The notes beneath the pieces are model-generated. The model did no database searches. It had not been told where the DNA came from and saw only the letters and a program-made list of their open reading frames with translations. Shown piece by piece: positions 16,999 through 24,633 of a stretch of DNA of 64,000 bases; the stretch's first letter is position 1, and every line of letters begins with the position of its first letter. Made by a program: the position numbers and the translations under genes. The stretch lies in contig NZ_AYOZ01000062.1 in assembly GCF_000508165.1 (NCBI RefSeq), positions 62,001 to 126,000 on the forward strand, written 5' to 3'. The DNA comes from Marinomonas profundimaris. Lineage in GTDB: Bacteria > Pseudomonadota > Gammaproteobacteria > Pseudomonadales > Marinomonadaceae.

Positions 16999-18242
16999 AT
17001 CACGCCCAATCCATTCGCCACACGAACGCCGCTCCAGCAGCCGTCTTCATGGAAACCATTGCGCCAATACGCACCACAGAACCACGTATTGTTCACACCA
17101 TTAATTTCCAACCAGCGTTCTTGCGCTTTCATGCCCGCTAATGTGAAAGTCGGATGCGTGTAATTAAAACGTCGTAATATTTTCTCTGGCGCAATCATGT
17201 CGGTTTGGTTCAGTGTCACCACGTAGGTTGTCTCGCTGGTGAAATGTTGCAAGATGTTCATGTTATAGCTGAGTGTTGCGGGTTTGGTTCGGTCTTCGCC
17301 CAAATGATAATTCCAGCTCGACCACGCCAGTTTTTTCTTAGGCAGCAATCGTGTGTCCGTGTGCAAAACGACCTCATTGTTTCGGTACGGAATCGCAGAC
17401 AAAATATCTTTTTCTGTCTCACTGGGGTCCGCCAGTAACGCCAAAGCCTCGTCGCTGTGACAAGCGAACACCACTTGATCGAAAGTCTGCTGTGAACCGT
17501 CCGCAAAATGAATAATCACCTCTTCGATGCGTCGATTCACTTGAGTAATACGAGCATTCAAACGGATTCTGTCATGGAACTGACGAATCAAAGGCGTTAA
17601 GTACGCGGAAGAACCGCCTTCAATCACCCGCCATTGCGGACGATCGTTAACACTTAATAAACCATGATTTTTGAAAAAACGCACAAAAAACACCAAGGGA
17701 AAGCCCATCATTTCATCCAATGTGGATGACCAAATCGCACTTCCCATGGGAATCAAGTAATGGCTGGCAAAACGCGCGCCATACCCTTTGGCTTTTAAGT
17801 AATCGCCTAAGGTGACGCCTTCTTCTAATTGACCGCTTTCAAGGTCTTGGATCGCTTCTTTATTAAACCGTAGAATGTCTTTCAACATGCCAAGAAATGG
17901 AATATTGAAAATATTGCGACGCTGAGCAAACAAAGTATTTAAGTCATTGCCGCCGTATTCAAGCCCTGTACGCTGGCAGCTCACACTAAAGCTCATTTCC
18001 GTCGTCCTAGACGACACGCCAAGTTCGTCCATCAAGCGAATAAAATTCGGGTATGTCCAATCATTGAAGACAATAAACCCCGTGTCTATCGCACGCGAGC
18101 GCTCGCCTTCTTCCACTTCAACCGTTGCCGTGTGTCCGCCGATGCGATTTGCCGATTCGAATACCATCACGTCGTGTTTTTGTTGCAAAAGATAGGCGCT
18201 GGTTAGACCGGAAATCCCTGACCCTATAATGGCTATTTTCAC
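16992..18242 (-). CDS. FAD-dependent amine-oxidase-like oxidoreductase
   Basis: A 416-residue flavoprotein with the Rossmann dinucleotide motif IGSGISGLTSAYLL at residues 6-19 and the FAD contact RIGGHTATVEV about 30 residues later. The C-terminal end WFCGAYWRNGFHEDG is typical of the subgroup linked to CFA synthase. It is annotated broadly as NAD(P)/FAD-dependent oxidoreductase and may act as an acyl-chain desaturase or oxidase in the same lipid pathway. Start GTG 18242 follows AAGGAG. It overlaps the DUF1365 gene downstream and is 57 bases after the SDR gene. Confidence 0.87.
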   Translation of the reverse strand: MKIAIIGSGISGLTSAYLLQQKHDVMVFESANRIGGHTATVEVEEGERSRAIDTGFIVFNDWTYPNFIRLMDELGVSSRTTEMSFSVSCQRTGLEYGGNDLNTLFAQRRNIFNIPFLGMLKDILRFNKEAIQDLESGQLEEGVTLGDYLKAKGYGARFASHYLIPMGSAIWSSTLDEMMGFPLVFFVRFFKNHGLLSVNDRPQWRVIEGGSSAYLTPLIRQFHDRIRLNARITQVNRRIEEVIIHFADGSQQTFDQVVFACHSDEALALLADPSETEKDILSAIPYRNNEVVLHTDTRLLPKKKLAWSSWNYHLGEDRTKPATLSYNMNILQHFTSETTYVVTLNQTDMIAPEKILRRFNYTHPTFTLAGMKAQERWLEINGVNNTWFCGAYWRNGFHEDGCWSGVRVANGLGVIW

Positions 18243-18299
18243 TCATTGCTCCTTAAATTGACTCTCGTTGTACCCAGCCACGCTGATGTATTGTGTAAA

Positions 18300-19064
18300 T
18301 TATGAATGGCTTTTCTTAGGTGCCAGCAGGGTGAACCATAATTTCGGAAAATGCCTTCCAGCCCATAACATCGCCGACAAGCGTTTCGGAAACGCGAATT
18401 CAAACGGGCGCGAAGCCAGCGCCGAATACATTCGGTTGGCTGCGTCTTCTGCAGACATCAAAAACGGCATGGAAAAGGTGTTTTTTTGCGTCAGCGGTGT
18501 ATCGACAAAGCCGGGTAATAAACAGGTCACATCAATATTGAATTGTCTCAAATCCATTCTAAGTGACGATAAAAAATAACGAACTGCCGCTTTACTCGCG
18601 CCATAGGCTTCGGCCTGCGGAAACGCCGCTTGGACAGCCTGAGAACTGACTCCGACAAGATGGGGTTTGGCCGATTTTTTCAGCAAGGGCAAGCAAACGT
18701 CGACACTGTTGACTAAACCGAAAAAGTTCACTGACATGACGCGGTCCATCATTTTCCAATCGGGTTCGGTTGCCGTAATGTCTAAATATTCACAGGTACC
18801 GGCATTCAACACCACGCAGTCTAAATGCGCTGTGTGATTGCTTAGTGCTGCTCGCACGTCGTCTATTTGGTTGACGTCCGTCATGTCGAAAGGAAGAAAG
18901 GTGACGTTCTCGTTGGTCGCCAACAATTCTGACAAACCGCCTTGGCTTCTCGCGCTGGCAAACACTCGCCAACCCTCGCTCAAATAACGCTTTGTTAACG
19001 CGAGTCCAATCCCTGAACTGGCGCCCGTTATCCAAACCACATTATTTCCTGCTGTATGACTCAT
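18300..19064 (-). CDS. Short-chain dehydrogenase/reductase of the sigma-E operon
   Basis: A 254-residue NAD(P)-dependent oxidoreductase. The cofactor motif TGASSGIG is at residues 14-21, NAG near residue 90, and the catalytic YGASK at about residue 155 with the upstream Ser (GVSSQAV). Substrate is unknown, and the operon context points to a lipid or aldehyde product of membrane oxidation. AAGGAG precedes the ATG at 19064. It follows the NTF2-like gene by 15 bases. Confidence 0.88.
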   Translation of the reverse strand: MSHTAGNNVVWITGASSGIGLALTKRYLSEGWRVFASARSQGGLSELLATNENVTFLPFDMTDVNQIDDVRAALSNHTAHLDCVVLNAGTCEYLDITATEPDWKMMDRVMSVNFFGLVNSVDVCLPLLKKSAKPHLVGVSSQAVQAAFPQAEAYGASKAAVRYFLSSLRMDLRQFNIDVTCLLPGFVDTPLTQKNTFSMPFLMSAEDAANRMYSALASRPFEFAFPKRLSAMLWAGRHFPKLWFTLLAPKKSHS

Positions 19065-19079
19065 TTGGCTCTCCTTACC

Positions 19080-19532
19080 TCACATAGCTAAACGTTTTTT
19101 GAGACTTTTGACCACCGAACCCAATAACGGTACATGCTCGTAAATTAGTTCACCTAAGTCGTAAACGTCTTCGTGAAAATAGATCCGTTCGTTGAATTGC
19201 ACCTGACTAATGCCGCGTACTGTGATGGTTTTATTACCCAATTTTGGATGCTTAAAATGCATATTCCATTTTATGTACGCCGTGTTGTCGGACACGATCT
19301 GATCCAAATACTCAAAACGGCCGCTGTGAACATTGACGCTCATTTCAGACAGATAGGCGTGCAATTTTTCCGCGCTGCGCAACTCATGGACAGGGTCTTT
19401 GAATAAGACATCTTCCGTATAAATTTCGTCTATTTTATCGAGTTGCGGGTGCTTAACATCTTGATAAAACGCTTTAAAACGCTCTATTAACAACGCATTG
19501 GCATCCATTTTAATGTCCGTCATACTGGCCAC
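19080..19532 (-). CDS. NTF2-like/SnoaL family protein
   Basis: A protein of about 150 residues with an NTF2-like fold pattern: an N-terminal helix (LIERFKAFYQDV), IDEIYTEDVLFKDPVHE, then beta strands ending in YFHEDVYDLGELIYEHVP. It is the first gene of the operon, read from the minus-strand sigma-E promoter at 19590-19617. The start is either GTG 19532 or ATG 19523. AAGG lies three bases before the GTG, which is close, so ATG is also reasonable. NTF2-like proteins of this cluster may be small-molecule-binding or isomerase-like, and no active site can be assigned. Confidence 0.83.
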   Translation of the reverse strand: MASMTDIKMDANALLIERFKAFYQDVKHPQLDKIDEIYTEDVLFKDPVHELRSAEKLHAYLSEMSVNVHSGRFEYLDQIVSDNTAYIKWNMHFKHPKLGNKTITVRGISQVQFNERIYFHEDVYDLGELIYEHVPLLGSVVKSLKKRLAM

Positions 19533-19589
19533 TTACCTTCACTGTTATCCTAAAAAAGAATCGTGTTGTTGTATTTTTTCATTCTTTAT

Positions 19590-19617
19590 TAAACGCATCA
19601 GATCGAATATTGGATCA
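19590..19617 (-). promoter_or_regulatory. Sigma-E (ECF11-type) promoter of the lipid operon
   Basis: On the minus strand TGATCC (19617-19612), a 16-base spacer and CGTTTA (19595-19590) lie about 60 bases before the NTF2-like gene. TGATCC as -35 is the element known for Rhodobacter sphaeroides RpoE. The same arrangement is found on the other strand for rpoE itself. Confidence 0.75.
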
Positions 19618-19697
19618 CTCTTTTTCAAAAGAATCGCCGGATAAAAAACACGCCTTTTAGAAGACGAGGGGTTTTCGCCTGTTTAAAACAACAAAAG

Positions 19698-19725
19698 TGA
19701 TCCAAACTAATATTCAGCACGTAAA
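19698..19725 (+). promoter_or_regulatory. Sigma-E autoregulated promoter of rpoE-chrR
   Basis: TGATCC (19698-19703), 16 bases, CGTAAA (19720-19725), about 55 bases before rpoE. Same -35 and same spacing as the divergent promoter for the lipid operon. Confidence 0.75.
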
Positions 19726-19779
19726 TGAGGTATAGCGCACTAGACGTGCCGTGACAGCCTTCCTTTTCTGGAGCAATCA

Positions 19780-20355
19780 ATGGAACGCGCAACAATATTA
19801 CCAGCCGAAGAACAGCGAGTGACGGATATGCAATCCATTGCTCAACACAGGGATCAAGCCGCGCTCGCTCGCTTGTTTGATCACTATGTTCCGCGAGTCC
19901 GATCATTTTGTCTGGCTGCCCAACCGGGCGCCAACATCATGGCCGACGACATTGCTCAAGAAGTGATGATTCGCATCTGGAATAAAGCTCACACTTACAA
20001 GCCAGAGTCGGCGTCGCTGAACACCTGGGTTTTTACCCTAGCAAGAAACGCTCGGATTGATTACTTACGCAAAAACAGCCGACATCAATCGGATATCGAT
20101 CCAGAATATTTGTGGCGCAATGTGGTCGACGAAAACGCAGATCCCTTTAAAGACGCGCAGCAAAAAAGAGATCAAGAACGCATTCAGCAAGGGTTAGACA
20201 AATTGCCATCAGACCAAAAACAAGTCTTAGCGAAAGTCTATTTAGAAGGCAAAACACACAAAGAAGCCGCCGAAGAGCTGTCGCTTCCGCTTGGCACGAT
20301 CAAGTCTCGTGTTCGCCTTGCTTTGCACAAACTCACTATTTACGTAAAGAGGTAG
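19780..20355 (+). CDS. rpoE: ECF sigma factor, RpoE/ChrR (ECF11) group
   Basis: A 191-residue extracytoplasmic-function sigma factor. Region 2 contains ADDIAQEVMIRIWNKA and TWVFTLARNARIDYLRK. Region 4 contains LPSDQKQVLAKVYLEGKTHKEAA and the helix-turn-helix GTIKSRVRLALHKL. It precedes a ChrR-type zinc anti-sigma gene by five bases, which identifies the singlet-oxygen/photooxidative group. It should transcribe its own promoter and the divergent lipid operon. GGAG is six bases before the ATG. Confidence 0.92.
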   Translation: MERATILPAEEQRVTDMQSIAQHRDQAALARLFDHYVPRVRSFCLAAQPGANIMADDIAQEVMIRIWNKAHTYKPESASLNTWVFTLARNARIDYLRKNSRHQSDIDPEYLWRNVVDENADPFKDAQQKRDQERIQQGLDKLPSDQKQVLAKVYLEGKTHKEAAEELSLPLGTIKSRVRLALHKLTIYVKR

Positions 20356-20360
20356 TACTG

Positions 20361-21056
20361 ATGATTCACTACCATCCATCGATTGAAACGCTCACCGACT
20401 ACGCCGCAGGCTCATTACCTTTAGCGCATTCGTTATGTGTGTCCACACACGTAGAACATTGCCAAGAATGCCAACAGCAAATCAGAAAACTCGAAATGCT
20501 CGGTTCGCACCTTTTTGATCAAGCCGGTACGCACAGTCGACAGCTAAATCATTTAAAAGACCGCTTTTTCACACAGCTGGAAGAACATACGCTTGAAGAA
20601 AACGACATAGAAAAACACGCGCAAGAACCCAACAGCAACCATTGGGGTGACTACAATATCCCGAGTAGCCTACGCCAGTTTATTACAAAGAGTTACGATG
20701 ACCTGACGTGGTTACGCTTGTCGCCTTCGTTTAAAATCGCCACGCTATATAACGAAGAAGGCGGTGCTCAGATAGCCCTAACACGAGTAAAAGCAGGTGC
20801 ACACATGCCAACACATACTCATACTGGCAATGAAATAACCTTGGTATTAGAAGGGGCTTTTTCTGACGAGAGTGGGGTGTATCGACAAGGTGACTTCATT
20901 AACCGTGACGCCAGCCATAAACACAAACCGATCGTGACAAAAGACGCGGAGTGTATTTGCTTAACGGTTTTAGACGCTCCGATTGAGTTTACTGGCTGGT
21001 TTGCGCGTTTATTGAACCCAATCATTCGCCGCTATCATCCGTATTCTCGTGCATGA
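20361..21056 (+). CDS. chrR: ChrR family zinc-binding anti-sigma factor
   Basis: A 231-residue protein with two domains. The N-terminal anti-sigma domain has H5 and the HxxxCxxC cluster H30-C34-C37, one residue offset from the zinc ligands His6, His31, Cys35 and Cys38 of R. sphaeroides ChrR. The C-terminal cupin (about 110-215) has HMPTHTHTGNEITLVLEG and a later HKHKP, fitting the second metal site. It should hold RpoE inactive until singlet oxygen or related oxidants act through the cupin. GAGG precedes the ATG and it forms an operon with rpoE. Confidence 0.92.
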   Translation: MIHYHPSIETLTDYAAGSLPLAHSLCVSTHVEHCQECQQQIRKLEMLGSHLFDQAGTHSRQLNHLKDRFFTQLEEHTLEENDIEKHAQEPNSNHWGDYNIPSSLRQFITKSYDDLTWLRLSPSFKIATLYNEEGGAQIALTRVKAGAHMPTHTHTGNEITLVLEGAFSDESGVYRQGDFINRDASHKHKPIVTKDAECICLTVLDAPIEFTGWFARLLNPIIRRYHPYSRA

Positions 21057-21062
21057 ACCTGT

Positions 21063-21128
21063 ATTTGCTAAGCCATCATAGCTAACGATAGGCACACGAT
21101 TGCAGACGTTAGCTAAGAACAAGCAAAT
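21063..21128. terminator. Nested inverted repeat after chrR, possible terminator
   Basis: Outer arms ATTTGCT (21063-21069) and AGCAAAT (21122-21128) enclose inner arms TAGCTAACG (21079-21087) and CGTTAGCTA (21107-21115). The right arm runs into TTTTG. It begins seven bases after the chrR stop and may end that transcript, but internal bulges of 9 and 6 bases make it unusual. Confidence 0.45.
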
Positions 21129-21140
21129 TTTGTGAAATTC

Positions 21141-21149
21141 TGGTATAGT
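21141..21149 (+). promoter_or_regulatory. Extended -10 promoter of the SutA-like gene
   Basis: TGGTATAGT fits an extended -10 element (TGn plus TATAGT) 33 bases before the start codon. No good -35 is seen at the usual distance. Confidence 0.4.
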
Positions 21150-21182
21150 CCTTGCTCAATCTAAAAACAAGGACTATTTATC

Positions 21183-21365
21183 ATGGCAACTAAAAAGAAA
21201 CAGCCGGCCGCTTCGGAGACTTCGGAATCCATTGAAAAGCAAATGCAAGAGTTTCTTGCTCGCGGTGGACAGATAGATAAAATCGATTCAGGGGTTAGCG
21301 GTCAGTCTCAGCTAACAGGATCACGTCACATATCTCTAGGCAACAGCAAAACAAAAGCACAATAA
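21183..21365 (+). CDS. Small protein resembling the C-terminal part of SutA
   Basis: A 60-residue, charged, probably partly disordered protein. The stretch EKQMQEFLARGGQIDKI resembles the MEEFL-RGGK-QEI segment that I remember from Pseudomonas SutA, an RNA-polymerase-binding protein used in slow growth. The acidic N-terminal tail of SutA is absent here and replaced by a short KKKQ-rich start. It stands alone between rpoE-chrR and a small membrane-protein gene, with AAGGA nine bases before the ATG and an extended -10 upstream. The link to RNA polymerase is inference from one short motif. Confidence 0.65.
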   Translation: MATKKKQPAASETSESIEKQMQEFLARGGQIDKIDSGVSGQSQLTGSRHISLGNSKTKAQ

Positions 21366-21371
21366 GTGTTA

Positions 21372-21399
21372 AGGGTATTTCCTTCACTATAAATACCCT
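21372..21399. terminator. Hairpin after the SutA-like gene
   Basis: AGGGTATTT (21372-21380) and AAATACCCT (21391-21399) are a perfect 9-bp inverted repeat with a 10-base loop, six bases after the stop. No T-tract follows, so termination would be weak or factor-dependent. Confidence 0.4.
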
Positions 21400-21529
21400 C
21401 GCTATTCTCGTTTGTACGCCAATTCTATCGATTCTGTTTTAGGCCTGCCCTTCAACAACAATAGGTTGGCGGATCAAATTTCCATAGCCCATGGGTCTAC
21501 CACCCCATTTTTATCAATACAGGAACATT

Positions 21530-21733
21530 ATGCTTACCGAATCTGATCGCGCTTTTTTTCGCCCTAAATGGCGTCGAGTTGCCGCTACTCTCTTTTGTGC
21601 TGCCTGGTCTGTTCTTGAATGGGTATCGAATGAACCGATTTGGGCAACCATTGCTGTCGGCATTACGTTCTACTGTTTATGGCACTTCTTTTACAAATTT
21701 GAAGACGAAGACAAGCAAACCCCGACCGAGTAA
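21530..21733 (+). CDS. Small membrane protein of unknown function
   Basis: A 67-residue protein starting MLTESDRAFFRPKWRRV, with one or two short hydrophobic helices (about 17-33 and 37-54) and an acidic tail. I place the start at ATG 21530, which has AGGA five bases upstream. An in-frame ATG at 21491 has no ribosome-binding site. The size and hydrophobic pattern make it a plausible inner-membrane microprotein. I do not recognise the family and the neighbours give no functional hint. Confidence 0.6.
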   Translation: MLTESDRAFFRPKWRRVAATLFCAAWSVLEWVSNEPIWATIAVGITFYCLWHFFYKFEDEDKQTPTE

Positions 21734-21897
21734 TCTTTCTCCAGTTCAAATGTCTTAACACCAACAAGCACTTTCATTTATTTTCTGTTCTAACGACAGG
21801 TCATATTTTCGCCACACAACCGTCACGACGCTGTCATATTCGCGCTCTACTCTCATTCATAAGACCACTAAAAATCTTATTAGAGCGGAGCAACACT

Positions 21898-23628
21898 GTG
21901 ATACAAGTCGAGCAAATGATTGCCAGTAAATCTCCTCAGTTTTTCGACAAAAGCCCACTTATTACTCGCCCTACGTTAAGCGTATTAAAACGCTTATTCC
22001 ACGAAAGTGAAGTAAACCAATTCCTGGAAAAAAACGACGGCTGTGTCGGCTTCGAATTTATTGATCGAGTGCTTGACCACTTCAATTTTAGTTATCAAGT
22101 GAGCCAAGTGGATCGACGCAACATCCCTGCCAGTGGCCGCATGATGATTATCGCCAATCACCCTCTTGGCGCTTTAGATGGCTTAGCTCTGCTGAGACTA
22201 ATCGGCGAAATTCGCCCAGACGTCAAGATTGTCGCCAATGATTTATTAATGGGGTTCGATGGCTTAAAAAGTCTTGTGCTGCCTGTGGATAATCTAGGTG
22301 GCAAAACAGGCCGTCAACAGCTGAAAGCCATTATGAATTGCTTGCACAACGAAGAAGCGGTGATTATTTTCCCTGCAGGTGAAGTGTCTCGCATGTCACC
22401 AAGCGGTGTAAAAGACCAGCAGTGGAATCAGAATTACTTAAAAATCGCACAAAAAACCAATAGCCCATTGCTGCCTGTGCACATAGGTGGTCGTAATTCT
22501 ATGCTGTTTTATACCAGCTCAATCTTGTACCGCCCGTTGTCTACGCTTCAGCTTGCTAACGAAATGTTTCGCCAGAAAAACCGCAAAATACCAATGCAAG
22601 TGGGCCAAGCCATTCCGATCCAAGAACTGGCAAAACTGCCGCTAAGCGACAAAGAAAAAAACAAATTGGTGAAACGCCATCTGTATCGCATTGCCAAGGG
22701 CAAAAAACCACTGCTGAAAACAGAAAAGACCGTCGAACACCCTCAAAATCGCCAATTGATAAAGCAGGAACTTAAGCAGTCCGAGCATCTTGGCAGCACC
22801 AAAGACAACAAACAGATTTACCTGTTCGACTACGATCCTGTGTCGGTGACGATGAAAGAAATAGGCCGTTTGCGCGAAATCGCCTTTCGCAAAGTAGGGG
22901 AAGGCACAGGCGAACGCTCTGACTTAGATAAATTCGATCAGTACTATCGCCATTTGGTGTTATGGGACGAAGAAGCGTTGGAAATTGTTGGTGCTTATCG
23001 TATTGGTGAAGTCGCTCGTTACATGAAAGAAGACAAGGCCAATAAAATATACAGCGCAGAATTGTTTCAATATTCCTGCGACATGGAACCTTATTTTGAG
23101 CAAGGCATCGAGCTAGGGCGCAGTTTTATCCAACCCAAATACTGGGGCATGCGCAGTTTAGATTATTTATGGTACGGGATTGGCGCTTATCTGGATCGTC
23201 ATCCTGAAGTACGTTACATGTTCGGGCCAGTCAGTTTGAGCAACAGCTACCCACAAGTAGCAAAAGACTTCATTGTGTCATTTTATCAGCTGTATTTTTC
23301 GGACAAAGAGCACCTAGCGCGATCCTTTACGCCGTATCAAGTCAACGCAGAACACAGCGACATTATTGCTTCACTGTTCTGTGGTGATAACTACGACGAA
23401 GACTTTAAAGTGCTAAAGGAACAACTCAGCCATTTTGGTGCCAGCGTTCCAACTTTGTTTAAGCAGTACAGTGAATTGTGTGAACCGGGCGGAGTTCGCT
23501 TCTTAGACTTTGGTGTCGATGCCGACTTTGGCTACTGTGTGGACGGTTTGGTCCTAGTAGACCTAAATACAGTCAAAGAAGCGAAAAACAAACGCTACCG
23601 CGGGCATAACCCAATCAGCCAACCTTAG
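21898..23628 (+). CDS. olsF: Bifunctional ornithine-lipid synthase, OlsF-like
   Basis: A 576-residue fusion of two acyltransferases. Residues about 50-270 form a PlsC-like O-acyltransferase (IIANHPLGALDGLALL near residue 85, IIFPAGEVSRMS near 160), equivalent to OlsA. Residues about 300-560 form an OlsB-like N-acyltransferase of the GNAT/hemolysin type (EIGRLREIAFRKVGEGTGER, then VGAYRIGE and YFEQGIELGRSFI). This domain order is that of OlsF, which makes ornithine lipid in two steps from ornithine. The product is a phosphorus-free membrane lipid often used under phosphate limitation. Start is GTG with GGAG upstream. Some members may use other head groups, so the substrate is inferred. Confidence 0.82.
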   Translation: MIQVEQMIASKSPQFFDKSPLITRPTLSVLKRLFHESEVNQFLEKNDGCVGFEFIDRVLDHFNFSYQVSQVDRRNIPASGRMMIIANHPLGALDGLALLRLIGEIRPDVKIVANDLLMGFDGLKSLVLPVDNLGGKTGRQQLKAIMNCLHNEEAVIIFPAGEVSRMSPSGVKDQQWNQNYLKIAQKTNSPLLPVHIGGRNSMLFYTSSILYRPLSTLQLANEMFRQKNRKIPMQVGQAIPIQELAKLPLSDKEKNKLVKRHLYRIAKGKKPLLKTEKTVEHPQNRQLIKQELKQSEHLGSTKDNKQIYLFDYDPVSVTMKEIGRLREIAFRKVGEGTGERSDLDKFDQYYRHLVLWDEEALEIVGAYRIGEVARYMKEDKANKIYSAELFQYSCDMEPYFEQGIELGRSFIQPKYWGMRSLDYLWYGIGAYLDRHPEVRYMFGPVSLSNSYPQVAKDFIVSFYQLYFSDKEHLARSFTPYQVNAEHSDIIASLFCGDNYDEDFKVLKEQLSHFGASVPTLFKQYSELCEPGGVRFLDFGVDADFGYCVDGLVLVDLNTVKEAKNKRYRGHNPISQP

Positions 23629-23629
23629 C

Positions 23630-23773
23630 TTACGACTTAGGATCCTGGTGGTGCGAATTATGATGTGCATGTGAATGGTGATGTTCATCCTCTGATCGCG
23701 TCACAACCAGATAGACAATTTTAATAACCAGCATCACACTTAATACAATGAGAACGATCATTTGAATGTCCAT
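23630..23773 (-). CDS. Histidine-tailed single-helix membrane microprotein
   Basis: A 47-residue protein: a hydrophobic helix of about 23 residues (IQMIVLIVLSVMLVIKIVYLVV) given here as residues 3-25, then a tail in which 8 of about 20 residues are His (HHHSHAHHNSHH). The start is ATG 23773 with AAGAGG upstream on the minus strand. An upstream in-frame ATG would add 15 residues but has less support. The tail could bind Zn, Ni or Cu near the membrane. No family recognised. Confidence 0.6.
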   Translation of the reverse strand: MDIQMIVLIVLSVMLVIKIVYLVVTRSEDEHHHSHAHHNSHHQDPKS

Positions 23774-24071
23774 AAAACACCTCTTTATTTTTGTTGGTGT
23801 CTTTTGAGTGTAGAACATTTATAGGAGTTACATTGTAAATTTACGTCTCAACATTGTAGTGCACCTATAGGCTCTATAACGGGGCGTTTATACCCAATTC
23901 AAGGGTGGTTTTTACTCAACTTGGCACTTATAAAAACACGTTTATTTTCTTTTCTATTTGAGATTAATCACTTAGAAAATATGGCGTAAGCCTTGCTTAC
24001 CCTACTCATCAACCTTCAGGCTTTTGTTGTAGCCTTCTATTTTTGTCTATCACTAGACCATGGAGCTGGAA

Positions 24072-24377
24072 ATGATTGAGAAAACATACCTAAAGACCAA
24101 ACCTGAATGCAAAGTGAAATTTGCCCTTTCTGCAGATGTAGTGGGTGATGGTCGGCAAGTTTCGGTCGTCGGTGACTTCAATAATTGGGACGCATCAGCA
24201 CACCCGTTACGCAAACAAAAGTCCGGTGTGTATGCTTCCACCATGAACTTAGAAATCGATCACACCTATCAATTTCGCTACCTTGTCGATAACAGCCATT
24301 GGCTGAATGATGACATGGCGGATTCCTATGCTCCGAGCCCGATCAGTCAAGATTCAAATAGCGTCCTGAGCGTATAA
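24072..24377 (+). CDS. Stand-alone glycogen-binding-like (CBM48/isoamylase early-set) protein
   Basis: A protein of about 101 residues consisting almost wholly of one beta-sandwich domain related to the AMPK/isoamylase N-terminal module: VKFALSADVVGDGRQVSVVGDFNNWD and later YQFRYLVDNSHWLNDDMAD are typical (VGDFNNWD being the key landmark). No catalytic domain is attached. I chose ATG 24072, six bases after GGAG. ATG 24060 is a possible alternative. The roughly 300 bases upstream hold no gene I can support. Such single-domain proteins are common in gammaproteobacteria and may bind polysaccharide or an enzyme partner, with function unknown. Confidence 0.8.
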   Translation: MIEKTYLKTKPECKVKFALSADVVGDGRQVSVVGDFNNWDASAHPLRKQKSGVYASTMNLEIDHTYQFRYLVDNSHWLNDDMADSYAPSPISQDSNSVLSV

Positions 24378-24385
24378 TGTGTCGT

Positions 24386-24420
24386 CGCCTCTTTTTGTGT
24401 ATAGCGTTCAAAAAGAGGCG
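24386..24420 (+). terminator. Terminator after the CBM48-like gene
   Basis: CGCCTCTTTTTG and CAAAAAGAGGCG make a perfect 12-bp stem with an 11-base loop, followed by GGAGTTTTCC. It lies nine bases after the stop. Confidence 0.6.
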
Positions 24421-24541
24421 GAGTTTTCCTAACTTCTCTTTTTAATTCCGCCGTATTATTCACGTCAAAAACGACCCGCAGTTGTCCTCAAAACGCCCTC
24501 CACAAAACACCCAACTGCCATTATCTGACAAAAAAGTGTAC

Positions 24542-24579
24542 AATGGTTTTTATTAAACGTGCGTTTAATAAAAACCATT
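24542..24579. promoter_or_regulatory. Perfect palindromic operator of betBA (BetI-like)
   Basis: Arms AATGGTTTTTATTAAACG (24542-24559) and its exact complement (24562-24579) flank a two-base TG. It overlaps a TACAAT -10-like element (24539-24544) and lies 54 bases before betB. The core ATTAAACG-N2-CGTTTAAT is the type of dyad bound by the TetR-family choline sensor BetI. No betI gene is in the window. Confidence 0.7.
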
Positions 24580-24633
24580 AATACCTCGATAGCGCCATAA
24601 AGCGCATCGAAACAGACTATAAAGAGGCACATC

